Source: GN02-872 sp963518665 (GTDB lineage Bacteria > Patescibacteriota > Gracilibacteria > BD1-5 > UBA6164). From it: a DNA stretch of 20,035 bases. A program made the translations under genes and the position numbers. Positions 1-7,235 of the stretch are shown piece after piece. Numbering within the stretch: position 1 is the stretch's first letter; the number at the start of each line of letters is the position of its first letter. The DNA is taken from positions 1 to 20,035 of the forward strand of contig CAUQKR010000017.1 of the NCBI GenBank assembly GCA_963518665.1, in the 5' to 3' direction. The notes under the pieces are model-generated. The model was not told where the DNA came from, did not search any database, and saw only the letters and a list, made by a program, of their open reading frames with translations.

Positions 1-2108
1 ATAATAAATAATGGTAAAATTGAGTTCCAGATAATTTGTTTTGATTTTTCTATGATTGTTTCATCAACTTCTTTTCTATTTAAAATTCTATCAATTTTTT
101 GGTGAACTTCAAAAATATTTTTTAAATATCAACCAAAAATAATTGTTTTTACTTGAACTTGTTGTTTTCAATTATTTACAACCAGATCTCAAGCTATATC
201 AAGTAAAATGAATCAATCTTTTGATAATGGGTATTTTGTCGTTTTTACAAGTTTTATATTTTTAAAAGTAGCATAAGTTTTTGTTTGGAAAATAACTCAT
301 TTTATACTTTCATAAAAATTTTCATAAATTTTGTTACCATAAAATCTTTTTGTATAATAAACAAATTTATTGAATAGGAAAGTCAAAATTATAAGTGAAA
401 ATATTGTTCAAACAATAAAATAAATTATTATACTATTTTCAAAAAATAATTTTAAATCTTCATCAGAAGTTCTCAAATTTTTTATTATTTCTAAATCAGA
501 GTTTTGAATAAAAATCAAGAAAGCTGAAATAATAAATAAAATACAGAAACTTACTAAATTATTTAAAATAAAATTTTTTAAGTTGAAAGAAAAATCTAAC
601 TCATCAAAATTTCATTTTTTTAATCAGATTTTTTCAAGAATTTCTTTTTCTAAATTTTCTTCTTTTTTGATATTTGAAAATAAAATTTGTTGGCTTGCTC
701 AAATAGAGGAAAATTTTATTGTACAAGTTTTAAATAATTTGTCTACTAAGTTTTCTTCAAAAGAAACAGAGGTTATCTTATCTATAGTAAAAGTTATATG
801 TTTATTTGTCAAAAAACTATATTTTGACTCAATTGTATTTTTGTCTACAATGAAAGTGTAAAATTTGGCTTCTTGGATTCATTTTATAATTCATATAATT
901 ATAGCCAAAACTAAAACTGAAAATAAAATTATATAATTTTGTGAAAAAATACCTAATCAAAGAGCTAAAGCAACTCAATAGAAAATTCCAGCAAAAGCAC
1001 TTCTTGGTAAATTCATAAAATATTTTTTTGTAAAATCTTTGTCATATTCTATATTTTCAGTTAGGTTTTCGCTTTTGTCTACAAATCAGATTTCATTTTC
1101 TTCTTTTTTGTCTACTTCTTTTTCTGTTAAACTTATATTATTTTTTAGAAATTTTATGTTTTTAATCATTATTTCTCATTCTGTCATATTTGAAAAAGTT
1201 ACATTATTGTTTGCTCATTCTGAAGAAATAACTAAATCGTGAAGTCAGAAAATTTTACTAAAAAATGATTGATTATTATTTACATCAGCTATTTTTTCCA
1301 TTGGCAAGAAAGAATAAACTTTTGTCAAAAATCAGTTTGTGTAAAAAATAGAGTCTGTATAAACTGTATATTTTTGTCTTTTTAAATCCAAATAAGTTAA
1401 AACTATGTAGACAATTATTCAAATTAAAATTATTCAAGCAATAATCGCAATAATCGTGAAATTTGTATTCTCTAGCGCTTTTTGTAAATCTTTGTAAGAC
1501 TCTCATTTTTCATTTCAAAAAATTACTAGAGCCATATATCATAAAATAAATAAAACAAAAATTATTTTATTGTAAACTTCAGCAAAAACTCATAAAGTGT
1601 GTGGTTTTGTTTCTTGAACTAATTTATCTTTTTTTAGATGAAATCAATTTTTTCTCATCAAATCTTGAATTTTTTCAAAATATTCTTCTGAATTATTTAT
1701 ATTTTTTAAAACAGTTTTTTCTTGTGCACTTCAAGCAGTTTTTATGATTATTTTTCCAGTTTTGAATAAAATATTTTCTACAAAAGGTAAAACAAGCTTT
1801 ACTTCAGTTATATTTTTAACTGGAATATCTACAGAGTTGTCAGAAAAAATACTTCAATTATGATAAATAATTTTTTCTTCTGAAAAAATATAATTTTCTT
1901 TTTTGTAAATTATTGTTATGAAAAAATAGCTTAAAGTTATCAAAATAAAAAATCAAATTATTCAAACAATTATCATAATTCAAGAATTTACATAATTGTT
2001 TATAAGAATATTTGAAATGAATCCTATTAAAATAGCTAAACAAAAAATAAAATTTATAAAAATATTTTTTGCAAAAAATGAGATTTTATTTGGTTTAAAA
2101 GCTTCCAT
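1..2108 (-). CDS. Multi-repeat membrane protein with bacterial PH (bPH2/YdbT-like) domains, partial
   Basis: The frame opens at ATG 2108 and stays open for 702 codons to the window edge when TGA is read as Gly; the C-terminus is missing. Four similar units are visible. Each has two hydrophobic helices (about residues 10-60 in the first) followed by a beta-rich stretch of about 80-90 residues that opens like a bPH2 domain (KENYIFSEEKIIYHNG in unit 1, KRQKYTVYTDSIFYTNG in unit 2). This TM-TM-bPH2 order matches the YdbS/YdbT family (DUF304), in which a few units are normally joined; four is long. Family members are membrane proteins of uncertain function, linked to envelope stress or antimicrobial-peptide resistance. 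No Shine-Dalgarno precedes the start. Transcription probably starts from the palindromic divergent promoter shared with the M48 gene. The frame and membrane topology are clear; the domain assignment is by pattern only. Confidence 0.72.
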
Positions 2109-2130
2109 ATTTTTTTGTTTAAAAAATAAA

Positions 2131-2182
2131 ATTTATGAAATTATACTTGTTTTTTCAAAAAAACAAGTATAATTTCATAAAT
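2131..2182. promoter_or_regulatory. 25-bp perfect inverted repeat with mirror-image divergent promoters
   Basis: Arms 2131-2155 and 2158-2182 are exact reverse complements separated by two bases, between the divergent genes starting at 2108 (-) and 2203 (+). Each arm carries TATAAT (plus strand 2168-2173; minus strand at 2140-2145) and contributes a TTGTTT to the promoter on the other strand (plus-strand -35 at 2147-2152, 15-bp spacer). Both flanking genes point away, so a terminator is not needed here. A bidirectional promoter that may double as an operator is the better reading. Confidence 0.6.
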
Positions 2183-2202
2183 ATATCACTAAAAAATTTT
2201 TT

Positions 2203-2991
2203 ATGGAAAAAATAGATTTACCAATAGAAATAGAGGAAAATGACAAAGTCTCTCCTTGAAAACCAGATTTTAAATGGTTATGAAAAATGATTTTAGTTTC
2301 ATTTTCATTAGTTTTTATTTTATATGTGAGTATAATTATTTTTTCAAAATTTATTATTCAAAATATTTCTATAGAAGAAGAGAAAAAATTTTTTTGAGAA
2401 CTCACAAAAGATGAAAATGCAATAATTTTTAATAAATTTTGGCTTTGAGAAGATTTATGAGAGTTAAATAATTATGAAATTTATATTTCAGAAGAAAAGA
2501 GCCCAAATGCTTTTGCTACAATTTGAGCAAATATTTATATTACAGAATGACTTTTAAAAGAAGCAAAAACAAAAGAAGAAATTTTATTTATTTTGGCTCA
2601 TGAAATGACTCATGTAAAAAATCGTGATGTTTTGACTTGATTTACAAAAATTATGCCTTTTACAGCTTTGTTAAATTATTTTTGAATAGATTTTTGATCT
2701 TGAATCATTAGTTCTAGTACTTTTATTTCTACTTATTTTACTAGAGAAATAGAGAGAAAAGCTGATTTTTGAGCTATAGAATATATAAATAATATGAAAC
2801 TAAATTGAACTTGTGTAAATAGATTTTTTAGTAGTTTTGCTTCAGATAATGAAAAATTTTTGAAATTTACAACTGATCATCCAATAAATAAAGATAGAAT
2901 TGACTATATTAATGAAAATATTATTTACAAAGATAAAGAATGTGAAAAATTTGATTATAAAGAAATTTTGGATAAAAAGAAAAAAGCTTAG
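2203..2991 (+). CDS. Membrane-anchored M48-family zinc metallopeptidase
   Basis: 262 residues with TGA as Gly. After a short charged N-terminus there is one membrane helix (about residues 29-50). Then comes a peptidase domain with the zinc motif H133-E-M-T-H137 inside LAHEMTHVKN, and the downstream ExxAD motif (E184-R-K-A-D188) that supplies the third zinc ligand in M48 enzymes. A TDHPINKDRI segment matches the conserved DHP motif near the family C-terminus. The order resembles short M48B/M48C peptidases (HtpX or Oma1-like) that cut membrane or exported proteins; a single helix and small size argue against HtpX itself. It is transcribed alone from the palindromic promoter and ends in a terminator hairpin that overlaps its stop codon. 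Catalytic residues are intact, so it should be active. Confidence 0.88.
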
Positions 2992-3010
2992 ATAAAAATC
3001 TAAGCTTTTT
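2981..3010 (+). terminator. Intrinsic terminator of the M48 peptidase gene
   Basis: A 13-bp perfect stem (AAAAAGCTTAGAT / ATCTAAGCTTTTT) with a 4-base loop overlaps the TAG stop and ends in a T run. The A/T-symmetric outer stem could also act on the opposite strand. Confidence 0.8.
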
Positions 3011-3043
3011 AAAAATGTTATGTTCCTAAAAAATTGCTACAGC

Positions 3044-3679
3044 TTATTTCCAGAATTTTTGATTTAGTAACCCAAAGATTTGACCTAGCAATTTGATTGC
3101 TTCGTATTCTTCATGTAAGTGACTATCATAATCTTCTTTTAGTTTGTTTTCACTGTATTTTACGATTTCCATTGATAAAATTTCAATGATTTTGCCAATA
3201 GATTTTCCTGCTAAGTGTTTGTAGAGGAAATCATTTGCATATTCACTTAATTTTACCAATTTAAGATCTTTATCCGTGAGTTCATTTGGATCTTTTGAAT
3301 AAGCTTCAAATGAGGCCGGAATGATCAAGAAATCATTTGCAGCAATATTTGGTACTGGTTGAGTAGACTTAATAGAATTTAAAAGGTTAAATGCATTTTT
3401 AAAAGCTACTGCATTTTGTAATTCCCCTTTTTGGGTACGTTCTTCAGATGATTCTTTTGCAAAAATATAAGCTTCATAAAGTGTTTTACCCACCATTTTA
3501 TTGAGTGCACGAAGAGTGTTGTGATCTATTTTAACTAAACATAGTTTTTCATGTTCAGCTAATGATTGCTCTTCAAAAGTACCTGTTTTGGTGTTGTAAA
3601 CTTTGTTTTCATTTTTTAAGAAAATGTCTTTTACCAATGCAAAACCAGATTTTGGAACAAATTTAAATTCAACTTTCAT
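3044..3679 (-). CDS. Hypothetical protein, no UGA codons, strong promoter and Shine-Dalgarno
   Basis: 211 residues; I recognise no family. It is soluble in composition, has no signal peptide or membrane helix, and is predicted mostly helical in its second half, where charged Lys/Glu/Asp-rich stretches lie near the C-terminus. It differs from its neighbours in three ways. All eight of its glycines use GGN codons (including GGC and GGG) and none uses TGA. It has an AAGGAGA Shine-Dalgarno site 6 bases before the ATG. Its GC content is visibly higher than the flanks. A near-consensus promoter lies about 70-95 bases upstream. This fits either a highly expressed gene (bL33 and frr here also lack UGA) or a recent arrival from a standard-code host. 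Standing alone between convergent M48 and divergent Kazal genes, it shows no operon context. Confidence 0.75.
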   Translation of the reverse strand: MKVEFKFVPKSGFALVKDIFLKNENKVYNTKTGTFEEQSLAEHEKLCLVKIDHNTLRALNKMVGKTLYEAYIFAKESSEERTQKGELQNAVAFKNAFNLLNSIKSTQPVPNIAANDFLIIPASFEAYSKDPNELTDKDLKLVKLSEYANDFLYKHLAGKSIGKIIEILSMEIVKYSENKLKEDYDSHLHEEYEAIKLLGQIFGLLNQKFWK

Positions 3680-3685
3680 TTTAAT

Positions 3686-3692
3686 TCTCCTT
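3686..3692 (-). promoter_or_regulatory. Shine-Dalgarno site of the 211-residue gene
   Basis: AAGGAGA on the minus strand, 6 bases before the ATG at 3679. It is unusual here because the other large genes of the window start without a recognisable Shine-Dalgarno, and it fixes the start codon. Confidence 0.75.
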
Positions 3693-3746
3693 GTTTTTTG
3701 TTTTAGAAAAATGTTTTTTGAATTACTTCTTTATAGAAGCTTATAA

Positions 3747-3774
3747 ATTATAAGTATTTTTTTGTAAAAGTCAA
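3747..3774 (-). promoter_or_regulatory. Promoter TTGACT-16-TATAAT for the 211-residue gene
   Basis: Minus strand -35 TTGACT (3769-3774), 16-bp spacer and -10 TATAAT (3747-3752), the closest to consensus in the window. It leaves a leader of about 60 bases before the ATG at 3679. The -10 lies inside a small palindrome, CTTATAAATTATAAG. Confidence 0.72.
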
Positions 3775-3793
3775 GAAAAAATATATATTTTTC

Positions 3794-3821
3794 TTGATAA
3801 TATAATTTTTTCGGTTATAAT
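3794..3821 (+). promoter_or_regulatory. Promoter TTGATA-16-TATAAT for the Kazal-like gene
   Basis: -35 TTGATA (3794-3799), 16-bp spacer, -10 TATAAT (3816-3821), about 25 bases before the ATG at 3848. It is divergent from the promoter of the 211-residue gene. An AT-rich inverted repeat (TCAAGAAAAA...TTTTTCTTGA, 3771-3797) sits between the two and overlaps both -35 boxes, so it could couple them. Confidence 0.68.
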
Positions 3822-3847
3822 GAGAATTATTTTATAAATAAAAAATT

Positions 3848-4657
3848 ATGAAAAAATCTATTTTTTTATTTCTACTAATAGCTATTTTTGCTGGATTTTA
3901 TTCTTTTGTAGGAGCTTCAGAACTAAAAAAAGTTGAATCTAAAAAAGATGCAGTTTGTACAAAAATTTATGCTCCGGTTATTTGAACTGATGGTAAAGAA
4001 TATTCAAATTCTTGTATGGCTGAAGCTGCTGGTGCTTTAGTAAAAGAAGAACAAGAAACTTTTTCTTGTACCTTGATTTATATGCCTGTTATTTGAACTG
4101 ATGGTAAAGAATATTCAAATTCTTGTATGGCAAAAGCAGCAGGAGCTTGGGATGATTCAGATACTAAAACTTTAAACTCTCATTTAGATTTTTCTGTTGC
4201 TTTACCTGGACCTATCACTGACCAAAAAATATTTTTAGAAAAATATGGAAAAATTTGTGGAACAGCTTCAGATTCTGTAAATACTTTATTTGTAAATAAT
4301 GGGAAATTTGTTGGTTCAACTAAAATTTGAGTTCCAGAAAATTTTAAACCAAGTTATACTTGTATAGCTTATAATGATTTATTTTTGACAAATGAAGAAA
4401 AAGATCTGTTTTATTTAGCTTACAATTGACTTACTCTAAATGATATAAAAATTATAAATACTTTTTTGAAAAATAATTTTACTTCTGAAAAAGATGTTTA
4501 TAAAAATGTAGAGAAAGCTCAAAAATTTGTAAAAACTATAGATAAAAAACTTTCTGAAGTTTCAAAATCTCAAAAAAATAATGATGAAACTTGGAGAATA
4601 AGAAATGTTTTAAATTATTTAAAATATCAAATCAAAGATTTATTTTCAGAAGAATAA
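3848..4657 (+). CDS. Exported protein with two tandem Kazal-like inhibitor units
   Basis: 269 residues. Residues 1-23 are a signal peptide (KKS then a hydrophobic core, likely cleaved after VGA). Two units follow with a 37-residue period: C37...PVIGTDGKEYSNSC56 and C74...PVIGTDGKEYSNSC93. The pattern matches Kazal domains (PVCGTDGxTYxNxC), which inhibit serine proteases, except that the Cys of PVCG is Ile in both units, so one usual disulfide cannot form. The first 15 residues of this core are identical in both units, encoded by a 44-base exact DNA repeat, which points to recent duplication. Residues after about 105 hold two more Cys (CGTAS, YTCIAY) and a helical Lys/Glu-rich C-terminal region I do not recognise. 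It could be a secreted inhibitor or simply a cell-envelope protein built on the fold. It has its own promoter and terminator. Confidence 0.78.
3977..4131 (+). repeat. 44-bp exact direct repeat inside the Kazal-like gene
   Basis: Copies at 3977-4020 and 4088-4131 are identical over 44 bases, with a 111-bp period (37 codons), so the duplication keeps the frame. Each copy encodes the VIGTDGKEYSNSCM core. Confidence 0.85.
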
Positions 4658-4682
4658 AAAAAGTCCAATTGGGACTTTTTTT
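4656..4682 (+). terminator. Bidirectional terminator between the Kazal-like gene and rpoD
   Basis: AAGTCC-loop-GGACTT core stem flanked by A7 on the left and T7 on the right. It begins in the stop codon of the Kazal-like gene and ends 2 bases before the rpoD stop, so it can serve both convergent genes. Confidence 0.8.
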
Positions 4683-4683
4683 G

Positions 4684-6315
4684 TTAGAAAAATCTAATTT
4701 TATCAGCATTTGGGTGTTCTCTCAATTTTTCAAGAGTTTTTGCTTCGATTTGTCTTATTCTTTCTCTCGTTACTCAAAACTCTTTTCAAACTTCTTCTAA
4801 AGTATGTACATCTCAACCATCTAAACCAAATCTCATGATAACTATTTTTCTTTCTCTTGGAGTCAAGAAATCAAGCATTTCATAAAGATTATCTTTTAAT
4901 AAATTCATATTTGTTTGAGAATCTGGAGTTGGGTTTTTATCATCTTCTATAAAATCTCATAAACTTGTATCTTCCTCAGAACCAACTGGACTATCAAGAG
5001 AAAGTATATCTTGAGAAATTCTCATTATTTGTCTTACTTTTCTTATATCCATATCCATTTCTGTTGCAAGCTCTTCCATAAGAGGTTCTCTTGTAAGTTC
5101 TTGAGTAAGTCTTCTATAAGTATGAGTAAATCTGTTTATAGTTTCTATCATATGAACTGGAACTCTGATTGTTCTAGCTTGATCAGCAATAGCTCTGGTA
5201 ACTCATTGTCTAATCCACCAAGTTGCATAAGTAGAAAATTTAAATCATTTATCTGGATCAAATTTATCAACAGCTCTAAAAAGTCAAACATTTCATTCTT
5301 GGATTAAATCAAGAAGCGAAAGTCATCTTCACATATATTTTTTTGCGATAGAAACCACAAGTCTCAAGTTTGCTGCTGCAAGTTTTTTTCTTGCTTCCAT
5401 ACTTCAAGCTCTGATTTGTTTTCAGATTTCTATTTCTTCTTCAGAACTTAGAAGTTCAACCCTTCAGATTTCATTTAAATACATTCTAATAGAGTCATCA
5501 GAAATTTCGGAAAGAGAAATACTTCAAACTTTATCTTTTTTATCTTTTTTGTCTAATTTGAATAAATTATCTTTATCCATATTATCGACAATATCAATGT
5601 TTAATTGTAAAAATCTAGAATAAATTTCATCAAGTAAATCTAAATCTTCCTCAGCTAGGGGAATAGCTGCAATTACCTCATCTTGACTAACCACTCATTC
5701 TCTTTTTCATTTTTTCATAAGTTCTTGAATTTTTTCAGGCATTCATTCAAGCATTTTTTCAGGAACTTCTACATCAATAAATTTTTGAATTCATTTTCAA
5801 ACTCTTCTTTTATCTTCACTTCTTTCTTTTGGCATTTTTGTATAATGTTTTTCTCTTTGTAGAGCATATGCTATTTCTTCTCAGTCATCAGTATATGAAA
5901 TATGGTCTCATTCATCTTCATCATCTAAATCATCATAATTGTTATGATATTCATCATCATATTTACTAAAATCTTCAAAATCATCTAATCATGAATGAAA
6001 ATTTTCAAAGTTATCAAAATCATCAAAATTTTCAAGTCAAGCTAAATCTTCTTCTGTAGGTTCATCTTTTTCTATATATAGATCATCTTCTTCAAAATCG
6101 TCAAAATCATTATTTCTATTTTCATCATCAAGATCATCTATAAATTCTTCTTTTTTTATTTTTTTTTCCTCTTTTATTTTATGTTTTTTATCTGTTTTGG
6201 TATTTTTTTATTTTTTTATATCTTGGTTAATATTTAAATCATCTAGAGAAACTTCTTCTATTTGATTTAATTCTGGATTTTTTCTTTTAACTTTTGTTAT
6301 TTTTACTCTTGCCAT
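4684..6315 (-). CDS. rpoD: RNA polymerase primary sigma factor RpoD (sigma-70), with an in-frame TAA near the 5' end
   Basis: The core is unmistakable: region 2 (SIAKKYVGRGLSLLDLIQEG, FSTYATWWIRQGVTRAI), region 3 and region 4 (LTPRERKIVIMRFGLDGG, then the helix-turn-helix GVTRERIRQIEAKTLEKL), ending near HPNADKIRFF. It is the housekeeping sigma that directs the TTGNNN/TATAAT promoters seen throughout. The N-terminal part is a long Asp/Glu-rich low-complexity stretch (repeated DDF, DNF, DDL). The frame from ATG 6315 (MARVKITKVKRK) contains TAA at 6208-6210, codon 36. The same frame then continues with similar Lys- and then Asp/Glu-rich codons and no ATG, GTG or TTG until ATG 5835. A start at 5835 gives 383 residues with all conserved regions. 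The TAA may be a sequence error, a real lesion of a dispensable leader, or mark a short upstream ORF. Product certain; 5' end uncertain. Confidence 0.93.
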
Positions 6316-6462
6316 TTTTTATATTTTTAAGTAAAAAAATAAAATATTTCTCTTTATAACACAAAAAATTCCTTCATTATTACTTCTAGAAGGATTGAAA
6401 AATTGTTATTAAATGTTTTTCTTCAAAAATTTTTTTAAAAAATATTTAAAATATTGTTGTAT

Positions 6463-6490
6463 ATTATAGCAAAAAAAATTATTTTTTCAA
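6463..6490 (-). promoter_or_regulatory. Promoter TTGAAA-16-TATAAT of rpoD
   Basis: Minus strand -35 TTGAAA (6485-6490), 16-bp spacer, -10 TATAAT preceded by GC (6463-6468). It gives an AT-rich leader of roughly 140 bases before ATG 6315; I see no clear structure in that leader. Confidence 0.6.
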
Positions 6491-6510
6491 AAGTTTTTTA
6501 AAAAAAAATA

Positions 6511-6537
6511 AAAAACTAGAAAAATTTTCTAGTTTTA
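6511..6537 (-). terminator. Intrinsic terminator of ssb
   Basis: A 12-bp stem (AAAACTAGAAAA / TTTTCTAGTTTT) starts directly after the ssb stop and is followed on the minus strand by a long T-rich run. Confidence 0.75.
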
Positions 6538-6538
6538 A

Positions 6539-6997
6539 TTAAAACGGTAAATCTTCGATAGAAATTTCTTCTTCTACTTTTGGAGTAGTTTTTCTTACTG
6601 CTGGAGTTTCATTTCCATAAGAAGAATCAGAATTTTCGTTATAAAAATTATTTGAGCTTGAAGAATCATTTTTACTTCCAAGCATAATTAAATTTTCTCA
6701 AACGATTTCTGTTTTATATCTTTTTGTTCAGTCTTGAGCTTCCCAGTTTCTGGTTTGAAGTCTTCATTCAACATAAACTTGTTTTCCTTTTCATAAATAT
6801 TGAGCCGCAATTTCAGCTAATTTTCACCAAAAAACTACAGAGTGAAATTCTGTTTGGTCTTGATTCATTCAGCTTGCATCTTTAAAAGTTCTAGATGTAG
6901 CAATTGTTACAGTTGTAACTTTTAATCCATTTGGAGTTTCTTTTAATTCAACATCTTGAGTTAATCTTCAGATTAGTTGTACTTTATTTAAATCCAT
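6539..6997 (-). CDS. ssb: Single-stranded DNA-binding protein SSB
   Basis: 152 residues with TGA as Gly. The OB-fold begins MDLNKVQLIGRLTQDVELK and continues with the conserved FHSVVFWGKLAEIAAQYLGKG and KQVYVEGRLQTRNWE segments. A Ser/Asn-rich flexible linker (about residues 108-130) leads to an acidic tip ending in D-L-P-F, the bacterial SSB tail that docks replication and repair partners. Size and architecture are normal. Seven of eleven glycines are TGA. It coats ssDNA in replication, repair and recombination. It is monocistronic, with its own promoter upstream and terminator downstream, and faces away from the PKD-protein gene. Confidence 0.95.
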
Positions 6998-7067
6998 AAT
7001 TATATATTTTAAAATTATTAAAATTTATATTTTAATTATAATTATTTTTTTATAAAAGTAAAATGAA

Positions 7068-7095
7068 TTTATAAAGAAAATTTAAAAATGTTCAA
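7068..7095 (-). promoter_or_regulatory. Promoter TTGAAC-16-TATAAA of ssb
   Basis: Minus strand -35 TTGAAC (7090-7095), 16-bp spacer, -10 TATAAA (7068-7073), about 70 bases before the ssb start. The -35 lies at the edge of a short tandem repeat. Confidence 0.5.
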
Positions 7096-7119
7096 ATAAA
7101 CTTCAAATAAACTTCAAAA
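7091..7119. repeat. 11-bp tandem repeat TTCAAATAAAC, about 2.6 copies
   Basis: Copies at 7091-7101 and 7102-7112 are exact, followed by a partial copy to 7119. On the minus strand each reads GTTTATTTGAA, so TTGAA elements recur one helical turn apart at the -35 of the ssb promoter. Confidence 0.7.
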
Positions 7120-7179
7120 AATATTTTTTAAAAATATTAAATAAATACAATAAAAAATACTTTTGTCAAGAAGAAAAAA

Positions 7180-7208
7180 TTGCTAAAAATTTTTTTATAT
7201 GTTATTAT
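7180..7208 (+). promoter_or_regulatory. Candidate promoter TTGCTA-17-TATTAT of the PKD-protein gene
   Basis: -35 TTGCTA (7180-7185), 17-bp spacer, -10 TATTAT (7203-7208), about 27 bases before ATG 7236. The match is moderate in AT-rich DNA. Confidence 0.45.
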
Positions 7209-7235
7209 TTAACAAATAATTTTTAAAAAGAAAAG

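Noticed and set aside
583..861. Plus-strand open frame of 92 codons
   Set aside because: It lies antisense to the large bPH2 membrane gene, is Ser/Phe-rich low complexity, and has no start signals; the minus-strand frame has domain structure. The same applies to 1039-1242, 1285-1506 and 1858-2043.
5011..5307. Plus-strand frame of 98 codons
   Set aside because: It is the antisense shadow of rpoD regions 2-3, which are certain on the minus strand.
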